In this document: positions 1 to 8,061 of the stretch, in pieces
How positions within the stretch are numbered: the stretch's first letter is position 1
How the letters are laid out: each line of letters begins with the position of its first letter
Position numbers and translations under genes: made by a program
Notes under the pieces: model-generated
Databases searched by the model: none
The model's input: the letters and a program-made list of their open reading frames with translations, nothing else
Told to the model about the DNA's origin: nothing
Assembly (NCBI GenBank): GCA_964346765.1
Contig: CAYFWB010000005.1
Coordinates: 48,046-112,045 of the forward strand
Direction of reading: 5' to 3'
Length of the DNA stretch: 64,000 bases
From: JBGSPQ01 sp964346765
GTDB lineage: Bacteria; Patescibacteriota; Gracilibacteria; UBA1369

Positions 1-516
1 CATGTAAAGCCCTGTCACCGCCAGATTCGACTTGGGTTCCGCGGGTTTTTCCTTAATACCCAAAACTTTGTTTCCATCCAGTTCAGCGACCCCAAACCTT
101 TTCGCGTCCTCAACTTCACGCAAAAAAATATGCGCGCCGCCTTCAGTTTCAAATTTCTTAACGTTATCGGAAAAATTATCCTCAAAAATATTATCACCCA
201 ATATTACCATAATTTTTTCTCCGTCCGCAAAATCCTCGGCAAGTCCCAATGCCTGAGCGATCCCACCGGCTTCATCCTGTACTTCATAGGAAAAACAAGC
301 TCCAAAATCCTTGCCGGACCCCAGCAGTTTTAAAAAACCACCGGCATGATCCTTCCCCGAAACTATCAGTATATCTTTAACATTAGCGTCCAGCATAGTC
401 CGCAGAGGATAATAAACCATCGGTTTGTCATAAACCGGCAATAAGTGCTTATTTGTAACGTTTGTAAGCGGTTCAAGCCTTCTGCCATTACCGCCGGCCA
501 GTATTATTCCTTTCAT
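1..516 (-). CDS. rfbA: Glucose-1-phosphate thymidylyltransferase, 5' part (cut by window edge)
   Basis: First enzyme of dTDP-deoxysugar synthesis: it joins glucose-1-phosphate to dTTP, giving dTDP-glucose. The reading frame begins with ATG at 516 and stays open for 172 codons to the left edge, so the C-terminal part lies outside the window. The N-terminus carries the sugar-nucleotidyltransferase signature GIILAGGNGRRLEPLT, followed by NKHLLPVYDKPMVYYPL, ILGDNIF and, near the edge, GIKEKPAEPKS and VTGLYMYD-like residues, all typical of RmlA. Its ATG overlaps the rfbD stop (ATGA), so the two are translationally coupled. Identity is secure; length and C-terminus cannot be judged. Confidence 0.93.
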   Translation of the reverse strand, partial: MKGIILAGGNGRRLEPLTNVTNKHLLPVYDKPMVYYPLRTMLDANVKDILIVSGKDHAGGFLKLLGSGKDFGACFSYEVQDEAGGIAQALGLAEDFADGEKIMVILGDNIFEDNFSDNVKKFETEGGAHIFLREVEDAKRFGVAELDGNKVLGIKEKPAEPKSNLAVTGLYM

Positions 517-1370
517 TTTTTTGATTTTAAAAAGTCATCAAGCGCCTCCTGCCATGGTCTCAACTTAGGCAGTAGATTATTAACAAGTGTCGAATAGGCG
601 GGTCTTTTTGCCGGTCGAGGGTTTTCATCAGTGGAGCAGGGGGTAACATCAACATTCATCCCTGCCAGTTTAAATATTTCCCTTGCGAATTGATACCAAG
701 TAGTTTCGTTTTCATTTGTAATATGATAAACGCCCGTCGGATATTCCTGGCTTTTGATTAGCCATTTAACCTGTTTTGCCAGATCAAGCGAATAAGTCGG
801 TTTTCCAAACTGATCGTCCACAACTTTAAGTTCTTTTTTAAACCGACCCAGATCGAGCATCGTGTAGACAAAGTTTCTGCCATGTTCACCAAAAAGCCAC
901 GATGTTCGTATCAAAAAGTATTTACCCTCAACCGGCATTAGTTCATCAAGACTGTCCATTTCATCAAAAATTAAATTTTCACCCAGATTTTTGGAATGAC
1001 CGTAAGCGTTTACAGGGTTTGTAGCGTCGGATTCATGATAACCGGTTTTTCTAAGTCCATTAAAAACATAATCCGTACTGAAATGCACAAGAGTCACGTC
1101 AATTTCACGGCAGGCTTCTGCCAACACACCTACGCTGTAGCCATTGATTTCGTTGGCTTTTTCCTTTTCTTCCTCGGCTTTATCAACGTCGGTGTATCCT
1201 GTGCAATTGATCACATAATCGGGCTGAATCGACATTAAAGTTTCAAAAACCGAATTTCTATCTGTTATATCCAGATCGATCAAATCCATTGCAATATAGT
1301 CTTCATCATGAAAAACCTTTTCCATGTCGTGTCCCAGCATTCCGTTTTTTCCCAGAATCAAATATCTCAC
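513..1370 (-). CDS. rfbD: dTDP-4-dehydrorhamnose reductase
   Basis: RmlD-type reductase that converts dTDP-4-keto-L-rhamnose to dTDP-L-rhamnose with NAD(P)H. The 285-residue length is normal. It has the Rossmann motif GKNGMLGHD at residues 8-16, the STDYVFNG block, the YxxxK pair in YGHSKNLGE, and the family block RTSWLFGEHGRNFV. It lies between proS, 11 bp upstream, and rfbA, with which it overlaps. It probably finishes the sugar-nucleotide pathway begun by rfbA and rfbB. No rfbC epimerase is visible in the window, so the exact stereochemistry of the final sugar is not proved here. Confidence 0.93.
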   Translation of the reverse strand: MRYLILGKNGMLGHDMEKVFHDEDYIAMDLIDLDITDRNSVFETLMSIQPDYVINCTGYTDVDKAEEEKEKANEINGYSVGVLAEACREIDVTLVHFSTDYVFNGLRKTGYHESDATNPVNAYGHSKNLGENLIFDEMDSLDELMPVEGKYFLIRTSWLFGEHGRNFVYTMLDLGRFKKELKVVDDQFGKPTYSLDLAKQVKWLIKSQEYPTGVYHITNENETTWYQFAREIFKLAGMNVDVTPCSTDENPRPAKRPAYSTLVNNLLPKLRPWQEALDDFLKSKK

Positions 1371-1381
1371 AAAAAAAAAAG

Positions 1382-3136
1382 TTATTTATTAAGCCATTTA
1401 AGTACTTCATCAACGGTTTTATCCAGATCAACACGCTTACCTTCGGACATAGCTCTTTCTTTCCATTCGACTTTACCGTCTTTCAGATTCCTTGAACTGA
1501 CAACCAGTCTCAAAGGAATGCCTATCAAATCGGCGTCGTTAAATTTAACGCCGGCGCTATATTCACGGTCGTCATATAAGACATCGACACCTTTTGTGGA
1601 GAGTTCATCATATAGCTTGTCCGCCACCTTAACCGCCTCTTCGTCCGGCCCAAGACGAACAATATGAACTGCAAAAGGAGCCACAGATTTTGGCCAAATT
1701 ATGCCATTTTCATCATGCATCGCTTCAACAATCGTTCCCAAAAGTCGCGTATTGCCGATTCCATAACAACCCATAATAACCGGCTTTCGCGTTCCGTCCT
1801 CATCAGTGAACTTCAAATCAAAATCTACCGCGAATTTTGTCCCCAGTTTAAATATATTTCCCGCCTCCACCGCCCTAATCTCTTGTAACGCGCCCCCGCA
1901 TTTTTTACATTCAAACCCTTCATTAACCGCTACAAGATCAGTAAAGTCCTCAATAAAAAAATCTTTTCCCGGATTAACGTTCACAAGATCAACCCCGGCT
2001 TTGTTAGCCCCGGTAACGTAATTTTTCACACCTTTAATAGAATGGTCAGCAATAAAAGGAATATCCAATTTCTTACCATCAGCCTTAATCTCGGCTCCAT
2101 GTTTTACCCCTCCTTCCACTTTAGACAGACCCACTGGTGATATAAAACCCTGCACCAGCCCCAGTTTTTTCAATTCGTCTGGTGATGCCGCTTTAACATG
2201 TTTGCCCAGATACCTTACCAGTTTATCTTCATTGATCTGCAGATCACCCCTTATTATTACACCAAGATAACCGCTTTCATATGCATAAACCACGGTTTTT
2301 AGAATCTTTGATTCTGCGACGTTATGCGCATTCGCATTATCCTTAACCGAAACACCTCTGTCAACTTCAACCTCACGCATTACTTTTTCCTTTTCTTCCG
2401 GATCCTCGGGAGCTTTGATTTTCCCTTCCGCCACCTCCAAATTTTGAGCGATATCACATTTAGGACAGTAAATTATCGTGTCTTCACCCGCTTCGGTTTC
2501 TATCGAAAATTCATGGGAAAACTTATCTGTAAAAGCTCCACCCGAAGCCTCCACCACATAAGCTTTAAGTCCACATCTTTCATAGACCCTCAAATAAGCA
2601 TCTTTCACTTCTTCATAATATTCATCCAGATTTTCCTCATTTGCGTGAAAACTGTACATATCTTTCATGCCGAATTCACGACCCCTAAGCAATCCCGACT
2701 TGGCTCGCGGTTCATCCCTAAACTTAGTCTGTATCTGATACACTACTTTGGGCAAATCCTTATAAGAATTAACAAATTTTGCCGCCAGGGGAGTAACCGT
2801 CTCTTCATGACTGGGGCCGAAAACAAAATCTTTGTCTCCGGCTCCTTTTGTACGATACAAAACATCGTCCATAGTCCTGTTTCTGCCCGTTTTTTCCCAA
2901 ATATCGATCGGATGTAGTGCCGGCATCAAAATTTCCTGTCCTCCCGCACCGTTCATCTCTTCTCTTATAATCCGATTGATTTTCTGAAGCACGCGCAATC
3001 CCAGCGGCAAAAAGTTATAAATACCCGCCGCCTGTTTATCGATAAAACCCGCCCGCGTCAGAAGTTTAGCATTAACAGAATTGGCGTCATGAGGAGCCGT
3101 CTTTGAAGTCTTGCTGAATGATTTTGAGTAACGCAT
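1382..3136 (-). CDS. proS: Prolyl-tRNA synthetase, bacterial type
   Basis: Class II synthetase that charges tRNA-Pro. About 584 residues, matching bacterial ProRS with an inserted editing domain (roughly residues 225-395) between motifs 2 and 3. Motif 1/2 regions are RAGFIDKQAAGIYNFLPLG and TKFRDEPRAKSGLLRGREF. Motif 3 is in MGCYGIGNTR, and the anticodon-binding domain occupies the last 110 residues. A TTG codon at 3139 immediately precedes the ATG at 3136; the ATG is preferred because other ProRS proteins begin MR-. It sits inside the sugar-nucleotide cluster between rfbB and rfbD, with its own likely promoter about 50 bp upstream. Confidence 0.95.
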   Translation of the reverse strand: MRYSKSFSKTSKTAPHDANSVNAKLLTRAGFIDKQAAGIYNFLPLGLRVLQKINRIIREEMNGAGGQEILMPALHPIDIWEKTGRNRTMDDVLYRTKGAGDKDFVFGPSHEETVTPLAAKFVNSYKDLPKVVYQIQTKFRDEPRAKSGLLRGREFGMKDMYSFHANEENLDEYYEEVKDAYLRVYERCGLKAYVVEASGGAFTDKFSHEFSIETEAGEDTIIYCPKCDIAQNLEVAEGKIKAPEDPEEKEKVMREVEVDRGVSVKDNANAHNVAESKILKTVVYAYESGYLGVIIRGDLQINEDKLVRYLGKHVKAASPDELKKLGLVQGFISPVGLSKVEGGVKHGAEIKADGKKLDIPFIADHSIKGVKNYVTGANKAGVDLVNVNPGKDFFIEDFTDLVAVNEGFECKKCGGALQEIRAVEAGNIFKLGTKFAVDFDLKFTDEDGTRKPVIMGCYGIGNTRLLGTIVEAMHDENGIIWPKSVAPFAVHIVRLGPDEEAVKVADKLYDELSTKGVDVLYDDREYSAGVKFNDADLIGIPLRLVVSSRNLKDGKVEWKERAMSEGKRVDLDKTVDEVLKWLNK

Positions 3137-3187
3137 CAAAATAGGTTGATCAAATAAAACAGCAAAATCTTAACATGATACGCCGCG

Positions 3188-3216
3188 ATCATAAAGCGAA
3201 TCTAACCTATCTTGAA
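3188..3216 (-). promoter_or_regulatory. Candidate proS promoter
   Basis: On the minus strand, TTCAAG (3216-3211) and TATGAT (3193-3188) are separated by 17 bp. The -10 matches consensus at 5 of 6 positions, the -35 only weakly. It lies in the 106-bp gap between rfbB and proS and would give a leader of about 45 nt. Confidence 0.4.
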
Positions 3217-3242
3217 CTGCCTTTGGGGTCATTGCCCTGTGC

Positions 3243-4229
3243 CTAATATTCCGGTACTTCAAGATTTTTTCCCCAAGCCTGATTGGCTTTATACCAGTCA
3301 AACGTCTTCGCGATTCCTTGATCGAAAGTCACCGAAGGCTTCCACCCAAGCTCTCTTTCAATTTTAGAAGGATCCATCGCGTATCTTCTGTCATGAGCTT
3401 TTCTGTCTTCCACAAAAGTGATTAAATCCTCATCCTTACCAAGAAAATTCAATATATGTTTGGTTATTTCAAGGTTGGTATACTCATTATGCCCGCCTAT
3501 ATTATAAACTTCTCCGTATTTATCACACTGAACAATCATATCTATTGCCCTGCAGTGATCAATCACATAAAGCCAATCCCGAACATTTTGTCCGTCTCCG
3601 TAAACCGGAAGTGGTTTAGCTTCAGTAGCCAGTTTGAAAAAATAGGGGATCAGTTTTTCCGGAAACTGGTAAGGCCCATAATTATTTGAACATCTGCTGA
3701 TCGTAATCGGCATACCGTAAGTTTCAAAATAAGAAAGAACAAGCAAATCGGCCGCCGCCTTAGAAGCCGCGTAAGGACAGTTGGGGTTAATCGGTGTTTG
3801 CTCTGTAAAATAATCTTTCGATCCACTGCCCAGATCACCGTAAACCTCATCCGTTGAAATTTGATGATACCTTGCTATCTTATTCTCCCGTGAAGATAGA
3901 AGCAGATTATGAGTCCCCATAACATTTGTTTCTACAAAAATATGAGGATCGATAATACTTCTGTCCACATGCGTTTCCGCCGCGAAGTTGATTACTTTAT
4001 CGAATTTCTCCGACTCAAATAGTTTTGCTATAAACTGTTGATCGGCTATATCACCTTCAACAAACTTTACCTTCCCTGAATCCTGTAAATCCTTAATATT
4101 ATCCAGATTCCCGGCGTACGTCAGTTTGTCCAGGACAACAATATCATCATCCGCATATTTATCAGCATGATAACGAACATAATTCGATCCAATAAATCCG
4201 GCGCCGCCTGTAATTAGTATTTTAGACAT
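3243..4229 (-). CDS. rfbB: dTDP-glucose 4,6-dehydratase
   Basis: Second step of the dTDP-sugar pathway, making dTDP-4-keto-6-deoxyglucose with bound NAD+. It is 328 residues long, full length for RmlB. The NAD motif TGGAGFIGSN is at residues 7-16. The catalytic STDEVYG block (Asp127, Glu128) is at 125-131, with YAASK (Tyr153, Lys157) following. The substrate-binding region RCSNNYGPYQFPEKLIP and DWLYVIDHCRAI are typical of the family. It lies 9 bp after the FdtA-like cupin gene, which would use its product, and upstream of proS, rfbD and rfbA. Confidence 0.95.
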   Translation of the reverse strand: MSKILITGGAGFIGSNYVRYHADKYADDDIVVLDKLTYAGNLDNIKDLQDSGKVKFVEGDIADQQFIAKLFESEKFDKVINFAAETHVDRSIIDPHIFVETNVMGTHNLLLSSRENKIARYHQISTDEVYGDLGSGSKDYFTEQTPINPNCPYAASKAAADLLVLSYFETYGMPITISRCSNNYGPYQFPEKLIPYFFKLATEAKPLPVYGDGQNVRDWLYVIDHCRAIDMIVQCDKYGEVYNIGGHNEYTNLEITKHILNFLGKDEDLITFVEDRKAHDRRYAMDPSKIERELGWKPSVTFDQGIAKTFDWYKANQAWGKNLEVPEY

Positions 4230-4238
4230 AAATATTCG

Positions 4239-4652
4239 TTAGTTTTGTGATTTCTTATGTGAGTTTTTAAAGGCTACAAATTTATCAAAATCATAAATAT
4301 ATTTACTTTTATCATAATTCATATTCGAAATAGAAAGTAAAACAGCCCCCGACGAGAAATCTTTAAATTCCCTGTAGCACACTTCTTCCATAATAAGCGC
4401 GTCATCCGGCCCAATCAGTTTAAAATCTTCCCATGATTTACCGTCATGGATTCTGGCAGTTATCTCTCCTTGAACACATATATAAATTTTTTTTTCATCA
4501 ATTACCGCGTGCCCGCCTCTGTCTTTTTTAACATCAGTAACATAATAAATTCTCTCCGGTACCCAATCTATATAATCCTTAAGTTCGGCCGCGCTTAAGC
4601 TTCCTCTTTCATCCGTAAATGTGGGGATCTTAATTTTTTTTACACTGCTCAT
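4239..4652 (-). CDS. WxcM/FdtA-like sugar 3,4-ketoisomerase-family cupin
   Basis: A 137-residue single-domain cupin resembling FdtA/QdtA and the WxcM C-terminal domain, which isomerise dTDP-4-keto-6-deoxyglucose to a 3-keto sugar. Family marks are DERGSLSAAE near the start, RIYYVTDVKKDRGGHA at about 34-49, and a C-terminal YDKSKYIYDFDKFVAF that matches the usual YDE-DYIRDYDEF ending. The usual RG-HAH motif, whose two histidines line the active site, reads RGGHAV here, so the second histidine is missing. That could mean altered chemistry, or a binding or epimerase role. Position directly before rfbB supports a dTDP-sugar substrate. Confidence 0.72.
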   Translation of the reverse strand: MSSVKKIKIPTFTDERGSLSAAELKDYIDWVPERIYYVTDVKKDRGGHAVIDEKKIYICVQGEITARIHDGKSWEDFKLIGPDDALIMEEVCYREFKDFSSGAVLLSISNMNYDKSKYIYDFDKFVAFKNSHKKSQN

Positions 4653-4662
4653 TCATAAAAAA

Positions 4663-6825
4663 TTACAAAGTTCGGATGCGTTTTTCATTTCTGTATGCTT
4701 CCAGTACATCGCCTTCCATGAGAGGCATGAAACCTGAATACAGAATTCCGCACTCCTGCCCTTCCGGCACCTCATGTATTTTTGAATCACCCTTTCTTAA
4801 AGTGTTAATTCTACCTTCACCCACAAGTTCCTCATCTCTAAAAACTCTTACTCTTTCTTTCAAAATTTTACCGCTTACAACCTTACATCCCACGATCATC
4901 TCTTTTTTCTTGGTCATAAAAATCTGTTTTACCAAAGCCCGACCCAAAACAACTTCCACAATTTCCGGTTCTAAAAGACCATTAAGTATCTTCTTAATAT
5001 CATCCAGTAATTTATAGATGATTGTATATTGCAAAATTTCAACATTTTCTCTTTCCGCTATCTCTTTAACGTTTTTCCCCAGCCCGGCATGAAATCCCAT
5101 AACAACACCGCCGGCCGCCGCAGCCATCATTACATCAGATTCCGTTACATTGCCGACGCCCGATAAAATAACTTTAACCCCAACGTCTTCATTTTTTATT
5201 TCGGACAGTGACTGTTTTATTGCTTCAAGAGACCCTTTTGTGTCCGCTTTCAATACCAGTTTCAGTTGCTTTAATTGCCCCGATCCGATCTGACTTATGA
5301 TCTCTCCAACACCCCTTCTGGCAAGCCTTTCCACTTCCTGCAAAGTCTGTACATTCTGTGACTGCATTCTGGCCGCCTTTTCATCTGTCACAACCTGAAA
5401 AACATCCCCGCTTTGCGGCGGTTTGGCCAAACCCGCAATCAAAACCGGCGTTGACGGCCCCGCTTTTTTAATATTTTTACCCGTATGATCCTTCATTACT
5501 TTCACTCTTCCATATGTGCTACCTACAACAATACTGTCCATCAAATGCAATCTGCCACTGTTAACAATCACACTCGCGATCGGGCCCAGACTTTTATCAA
5601 GATTGGCTTCAATTACAGTGCCAACAGCTCTTCTGTTTGGATTCCCCTTAAGATTCTCCATGTCGGCCACTAGTAAAATCATATCCAAAAGTTGATCCAT
5701 ACCCTGACCATTTTTTGCTGAAACCGGTACCATAATAGTGGATCCTCCCAAATCTTCCGGAATCAAGTTAAACTCTCCAAGTTCTCCTTTTACTCTGGCC
5801 GGATCAGCACCCGGCTTATCGATTTTATTTATTGCTACTATAATCGGCACTCCCGCTTCCTGCGCGTGTTGAATAGCTTCAACCGTCTGGGGTTTAACTC
5901 CTTCATCAGCGGCGACAACCAGGATCGCGATATCTGTTACTTTGGCACCGCGGGCCCTCATGGCTGTAAACGCTTCGTGACCTGGAGTATCCAGAAAAGT
6001 GATTTTCTTTCCGTTTTGTTCTACCTGATACGCACCAATATGTTGTGTAATTCCCCCCGATTCGCCACCCACCACGTTCTCTTTTCTGATATAATCTAAT
6101 ACAGAAGTTTTCCCATGATCCACATGACCCATAACCACAATAATCGGTGGTCTTTCAGATAGTTCCCCCGGGTCATCCTCTTTTAGCAGAGCCTCAAGAT
6201 CTCCCTTGAAAACATCCTCGGCAGACGCTTCTTGCAGTTTTTTCTTGATTTTTACATTCAGGTCTTCCGCAATAATCTGGGCCGTGTCATAATCGATCAT
6301 CTGATTAATATTTGCTAAAATACCGTTTTTCATCAATTCACCGATCACCTTGGCCGCGCCGATTCCAGTCTTTTCCGAAAATTCCTTTACCGAAATGACA
6401 GCCGGTAATTCAACCACTCTGTCTACCACTTGAACATATGCAGGTGTGTCCTTTTCTTTAGTATCCCTTTTCTTGCCCGAATCACGGCCCGCCATTTTTT
6501 TTCTTTGACTCTTAACAATTTCGCGCTCCATTTCCTGCGCGATCAATTCATCATAAAGTTCCGCCTTGTCTTTTGGAGCTTCTTCCAGACTGCCAAAAAG
6601 TTCTTCTTCCGAACTCATTTCTTCCGGTCGTTCTTTTACCGCTTTTTTTGATGCTGTAGCAGTAGATTTCTTTACTTCGCTTTTAACCTTTGAATCTTTT
6701 AATGTAGATTTATTCGTGGTAGTTTTTTGGCTCGCATTTTTTTTCGGCTTTGCAGCTTTAGTCGACTTTGCTTTCGCTGAAGCGGTCTTCTTTGTTGCTG
6801 TTTTTTTTGTGGTTTTTGTAGGCAC
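4663..6825 (-). CDS. infB: Translation initiation factor IF-2
   Basis: GTPase that brings initiator tRNA to the 30S subunit and promotes subunit joining. It is 720 residues, starting with GTG. Residues 1-65 are a lysine/alanine/threonine-rich tail, followed by an acidic stretch and an IF2-N domain at about 135-195. The G domain has G1 GHVDHGKT at 233-240, DTPGHEAF and NKID, followed by the beta-barrel and C2 domains that bind fMet-tRNA. Its own promoter lies about 30 bp upstream. It precedes the sugar genes by 10 bp, so it probably shares a transcript with them. Confidence 0.97.
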   Translation of the reverse strand: MPTKTTKKTATKKTASAKAKSTKAAKPKKNASQKTTTNKSTLKDSKVKSEVKKSTATASKKAVKERPEEMSSEEELFGSLEEAPKDKAELYDELIAQEMEREIVKSQRKKMAGRDSGKKRDTKEKDTPAYVQVVDRVVELPAVISVKEFSEKTGIGAAKVIGELMKNGILANINQMIDYDTAQIIAEDLNVKIKKKLQEASAEDVFKGDLEALLKEDDPGELSERPPIIVVMGHVDHGKTSVLDYIRKENVVGGESGGITQHIGAYQVEQNGKKITFLDTPGHEAFTAMRARGAKVTDIAILVVAADEGVKPQTVEAIQHAQEAGVPIIVAINKIDKPGADPARVKGELGEFNLIPEDLGGSTIMVPVSAKNGQGMDQLLDMILLVADMENLKGNPNRRAVGTVIEANLDKSLGPIASVIVNSGRLHLMDSIVVGSTYGRVKVMKDHTGKNIKKAGPSTPVLIAGLAKPPQSGDVFQVVTDEKAARMQSQNVQTLQEVERLARRGVGEIISQIGSGQLKQLKLVLKADTKGSLEAIKQSLSEIKNEDVGVKVILSGVGNVTESDVMMAAAAGGVVMGFHAGLGKNVKEIAERENVEILQYTIIYKLLDDIKKILNGLLEPEIVEVVLGRALVKQIFMTKKKEMIVGCKVVSGKILKERVRVFRDEELVGEGRINTLRKGDSKIHEVPEGQECGILYSGFMPLMEGDVLEAYRNEKRIRTL

Positions 6826-6853
6826 TCTAAAATCGGCTATTTGTAGCGCCCAA

Positions 6854-6882
6854 AGTTTATTTAATTATTGCATGAAAGTCAA
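6854..6882 (-). promoter_or_regulatory. infB promoter
   Basis: Minus-strand TTGACT (6882-6877), 17 bp, TAAACT (6859-6854). The predicted transcript start near 6847 leaves a leader of about 22 nt before the GTG start. It sits in the short gap after rmuC. Confidence 0.55.
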
Positions 6883-6896
6883 CCTGGACTATGCGA

Positions 6897-8003
6897 TTAC
6901 ATCTCTTCCGAAGGCTTTTCTACCAAAAGCATCTGCTCAATTTTGCCCCCCTCTTCGCCGTCGGTAATTTTATAAACATCCTTATCAATCTTCTTAAATT
7001 CTTTGGCAGCCTGATTATACATATTAACCGTTGTCCCCAGATTATTTCCCACCTTATTCATGAAATTCTCATAACTGTTTAAATGTCTTCCAAGCTGATT
7101 GACTTTCTTAATAATATCTTTAACCGAGTCTTCCATTTTAAGAGCATTGAGCCCTTGCAGGACCGTCTCCAGGTAAGCGAAAAATGAAGTGGGCGAAACA
7201 ATAATCACATGTTTTTTAAAAGCGTATTCAACCAGATCCTGCGTGTTCACTTCCACGGTACCGACATTATAAACCAGCAGATTATAATAAACACCCTCCG
7301 CCGGGATAAACATAAACGCGAAGTCGGTAGTATCCTCGTTTGGACGAATATATTTTGCTGTCTCATCAATTCTTCCCTTCAGATCCATCTTAAATTCCTT
7401 TTCAAGTTGTTCGCGTCTGGTTTTGTCGTTTTCCTGCATCAAATTATTATATTTTTCAAGCGAAAACTTGGCGTCAATGGGGATAATTTTGTCCCTAAAA
7501 AAGATCACGGCATCAACGATTTCACCGTCATCAAACTTGAACTGCATTTTATATTGATCAGGTGCCAACACGTTCCCAAGCAATGATTCCAAAAAATATT
7601 CACCCAAGATACCTCTCTGCTTTGGATTCTTTAATATATTTTCAAGACTCTTCATCTGTTCGGCAAACCCCACAACCTGTTTATTAGTTTCATCCAGTTT
7701 TGTAAGTTTTTTTGTAACCTCTTCAATAATTTTCGCGCTTTGCCCGAACTGTTTCTGCATGGTTTCAAGCGACCTGTGTTGATGGTCGGTTAATTGCTTC
7801 GCGATGTTATCAAATTTGGTTTGCAGTTCATTTTTGTTTTTGGTGTCGCTTTCCTGAATCGATTTACGTAGATTTTCAATAACGTCCAACATCAGCTTCT
7901 GCGAAGCATCGTCTTTTGGCGTTTTCGCGGACTGCGTTTTAAAAATCAAATAAAACACCGCTCCAAGTAAAGTCAGACCCAATATCAAAATAAAAATTTC
8001 CAT
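6897..8003 (-). CDS. rmuC: RmuC-family protein (DNA recombination)
   Basis: RmuC proteins limit rearrangements at inverted repeats and carry a PD-(D/E)xK-like nuclease core. This one has 368 residues, with one N-terminal membrane segment (about residues 3-21), a long coiled coil to about 125, and the RmuC core from KNPKQRGILGEYFLESLL onward. The core includes DAVIFFRDKIIPIDAKFSLEKY, with the conserved D-K pair, and FMFIPAEGVYYNLL. It lies downstream of the UvrD-nuclease gene, but a near-consensus promoter containing a perfect palindrome separates them, so it may be regulated on its own. Family call is firm; the biological role is inferred from E. coli. Confidence 0.9.
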   Translation of the reverse strand: MEIFILILGLTLLGAVFYLIFKTQSAKTPKDDASQKLMLDVIENLRKSIQESDTKNKNELQTKFDNIAKQLTDHQHRSLETMQKQFGQSAKIIEEVTKKLTKLDETNKQVVGFAEQMKSLENILKNPKQRGILGEYFLESLLGNVLAPDQYKMQFKFDDGEIVDAVIFFRDKIIPIDAKFSLEKYNNLMQENDKTRREQLEKEFKMDLKGRIDETAKYIRPNEDTTDFAFMFIPAEGVYYNLLVYNVGTVEVNTQDLVEYAFKKHVIIVSPTSFFAYLETVLQGLNALKMEDSVKDIIKKVNQLGRHLNSYENFMNKVGNNLGTTVNMYNQAAKEFKKIDKDVYKITDGEEGGKIEQMLLVEKPSEEM

Positions 8004-8029
8004 TATTTTATTGTTAATTAATCAGAAAA

Positions 8030-8058
8030 ATTATAGGTGAGTACTTACTCACCGTCAA
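8030..8058 (-). promoter_or_regulatory. rmuC promoter with palindromic operator
   Basis: Minus-strand TTGACG (8058-8053), 17 bp, TATAAT (8035-8030). The spacer is almost entirely a perfect 18-bp palindrome, GGTGAGTACTTACTCACC at 8036-8053: two 8-bp arms around two central bases. A protein bound there would block RNA polymerase. Shape and size suit a dimeric HTH repressor, TetR- or MarR-like, but the regulator is unknown. The leader would be about 20 nt. Confidence 0.85.
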
Positions 8059-8061
8059 GCG

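Noticed and set aside
2324..2917. Open frame of 197 codons antisense to proS
   Set aside because: It lies wholly within a certain gene, has a Phe/Ile/His-rich composition typical of antisense frames, and shows no motif or start signal.
6640..6825. A/T-rich runs encoding lysine tails considered as possible frameshift sites
   Set aside because: The frames of infB, rpsA and clpC stay open through them, and lysine-rich tails are normal for these proteins in such genomes.
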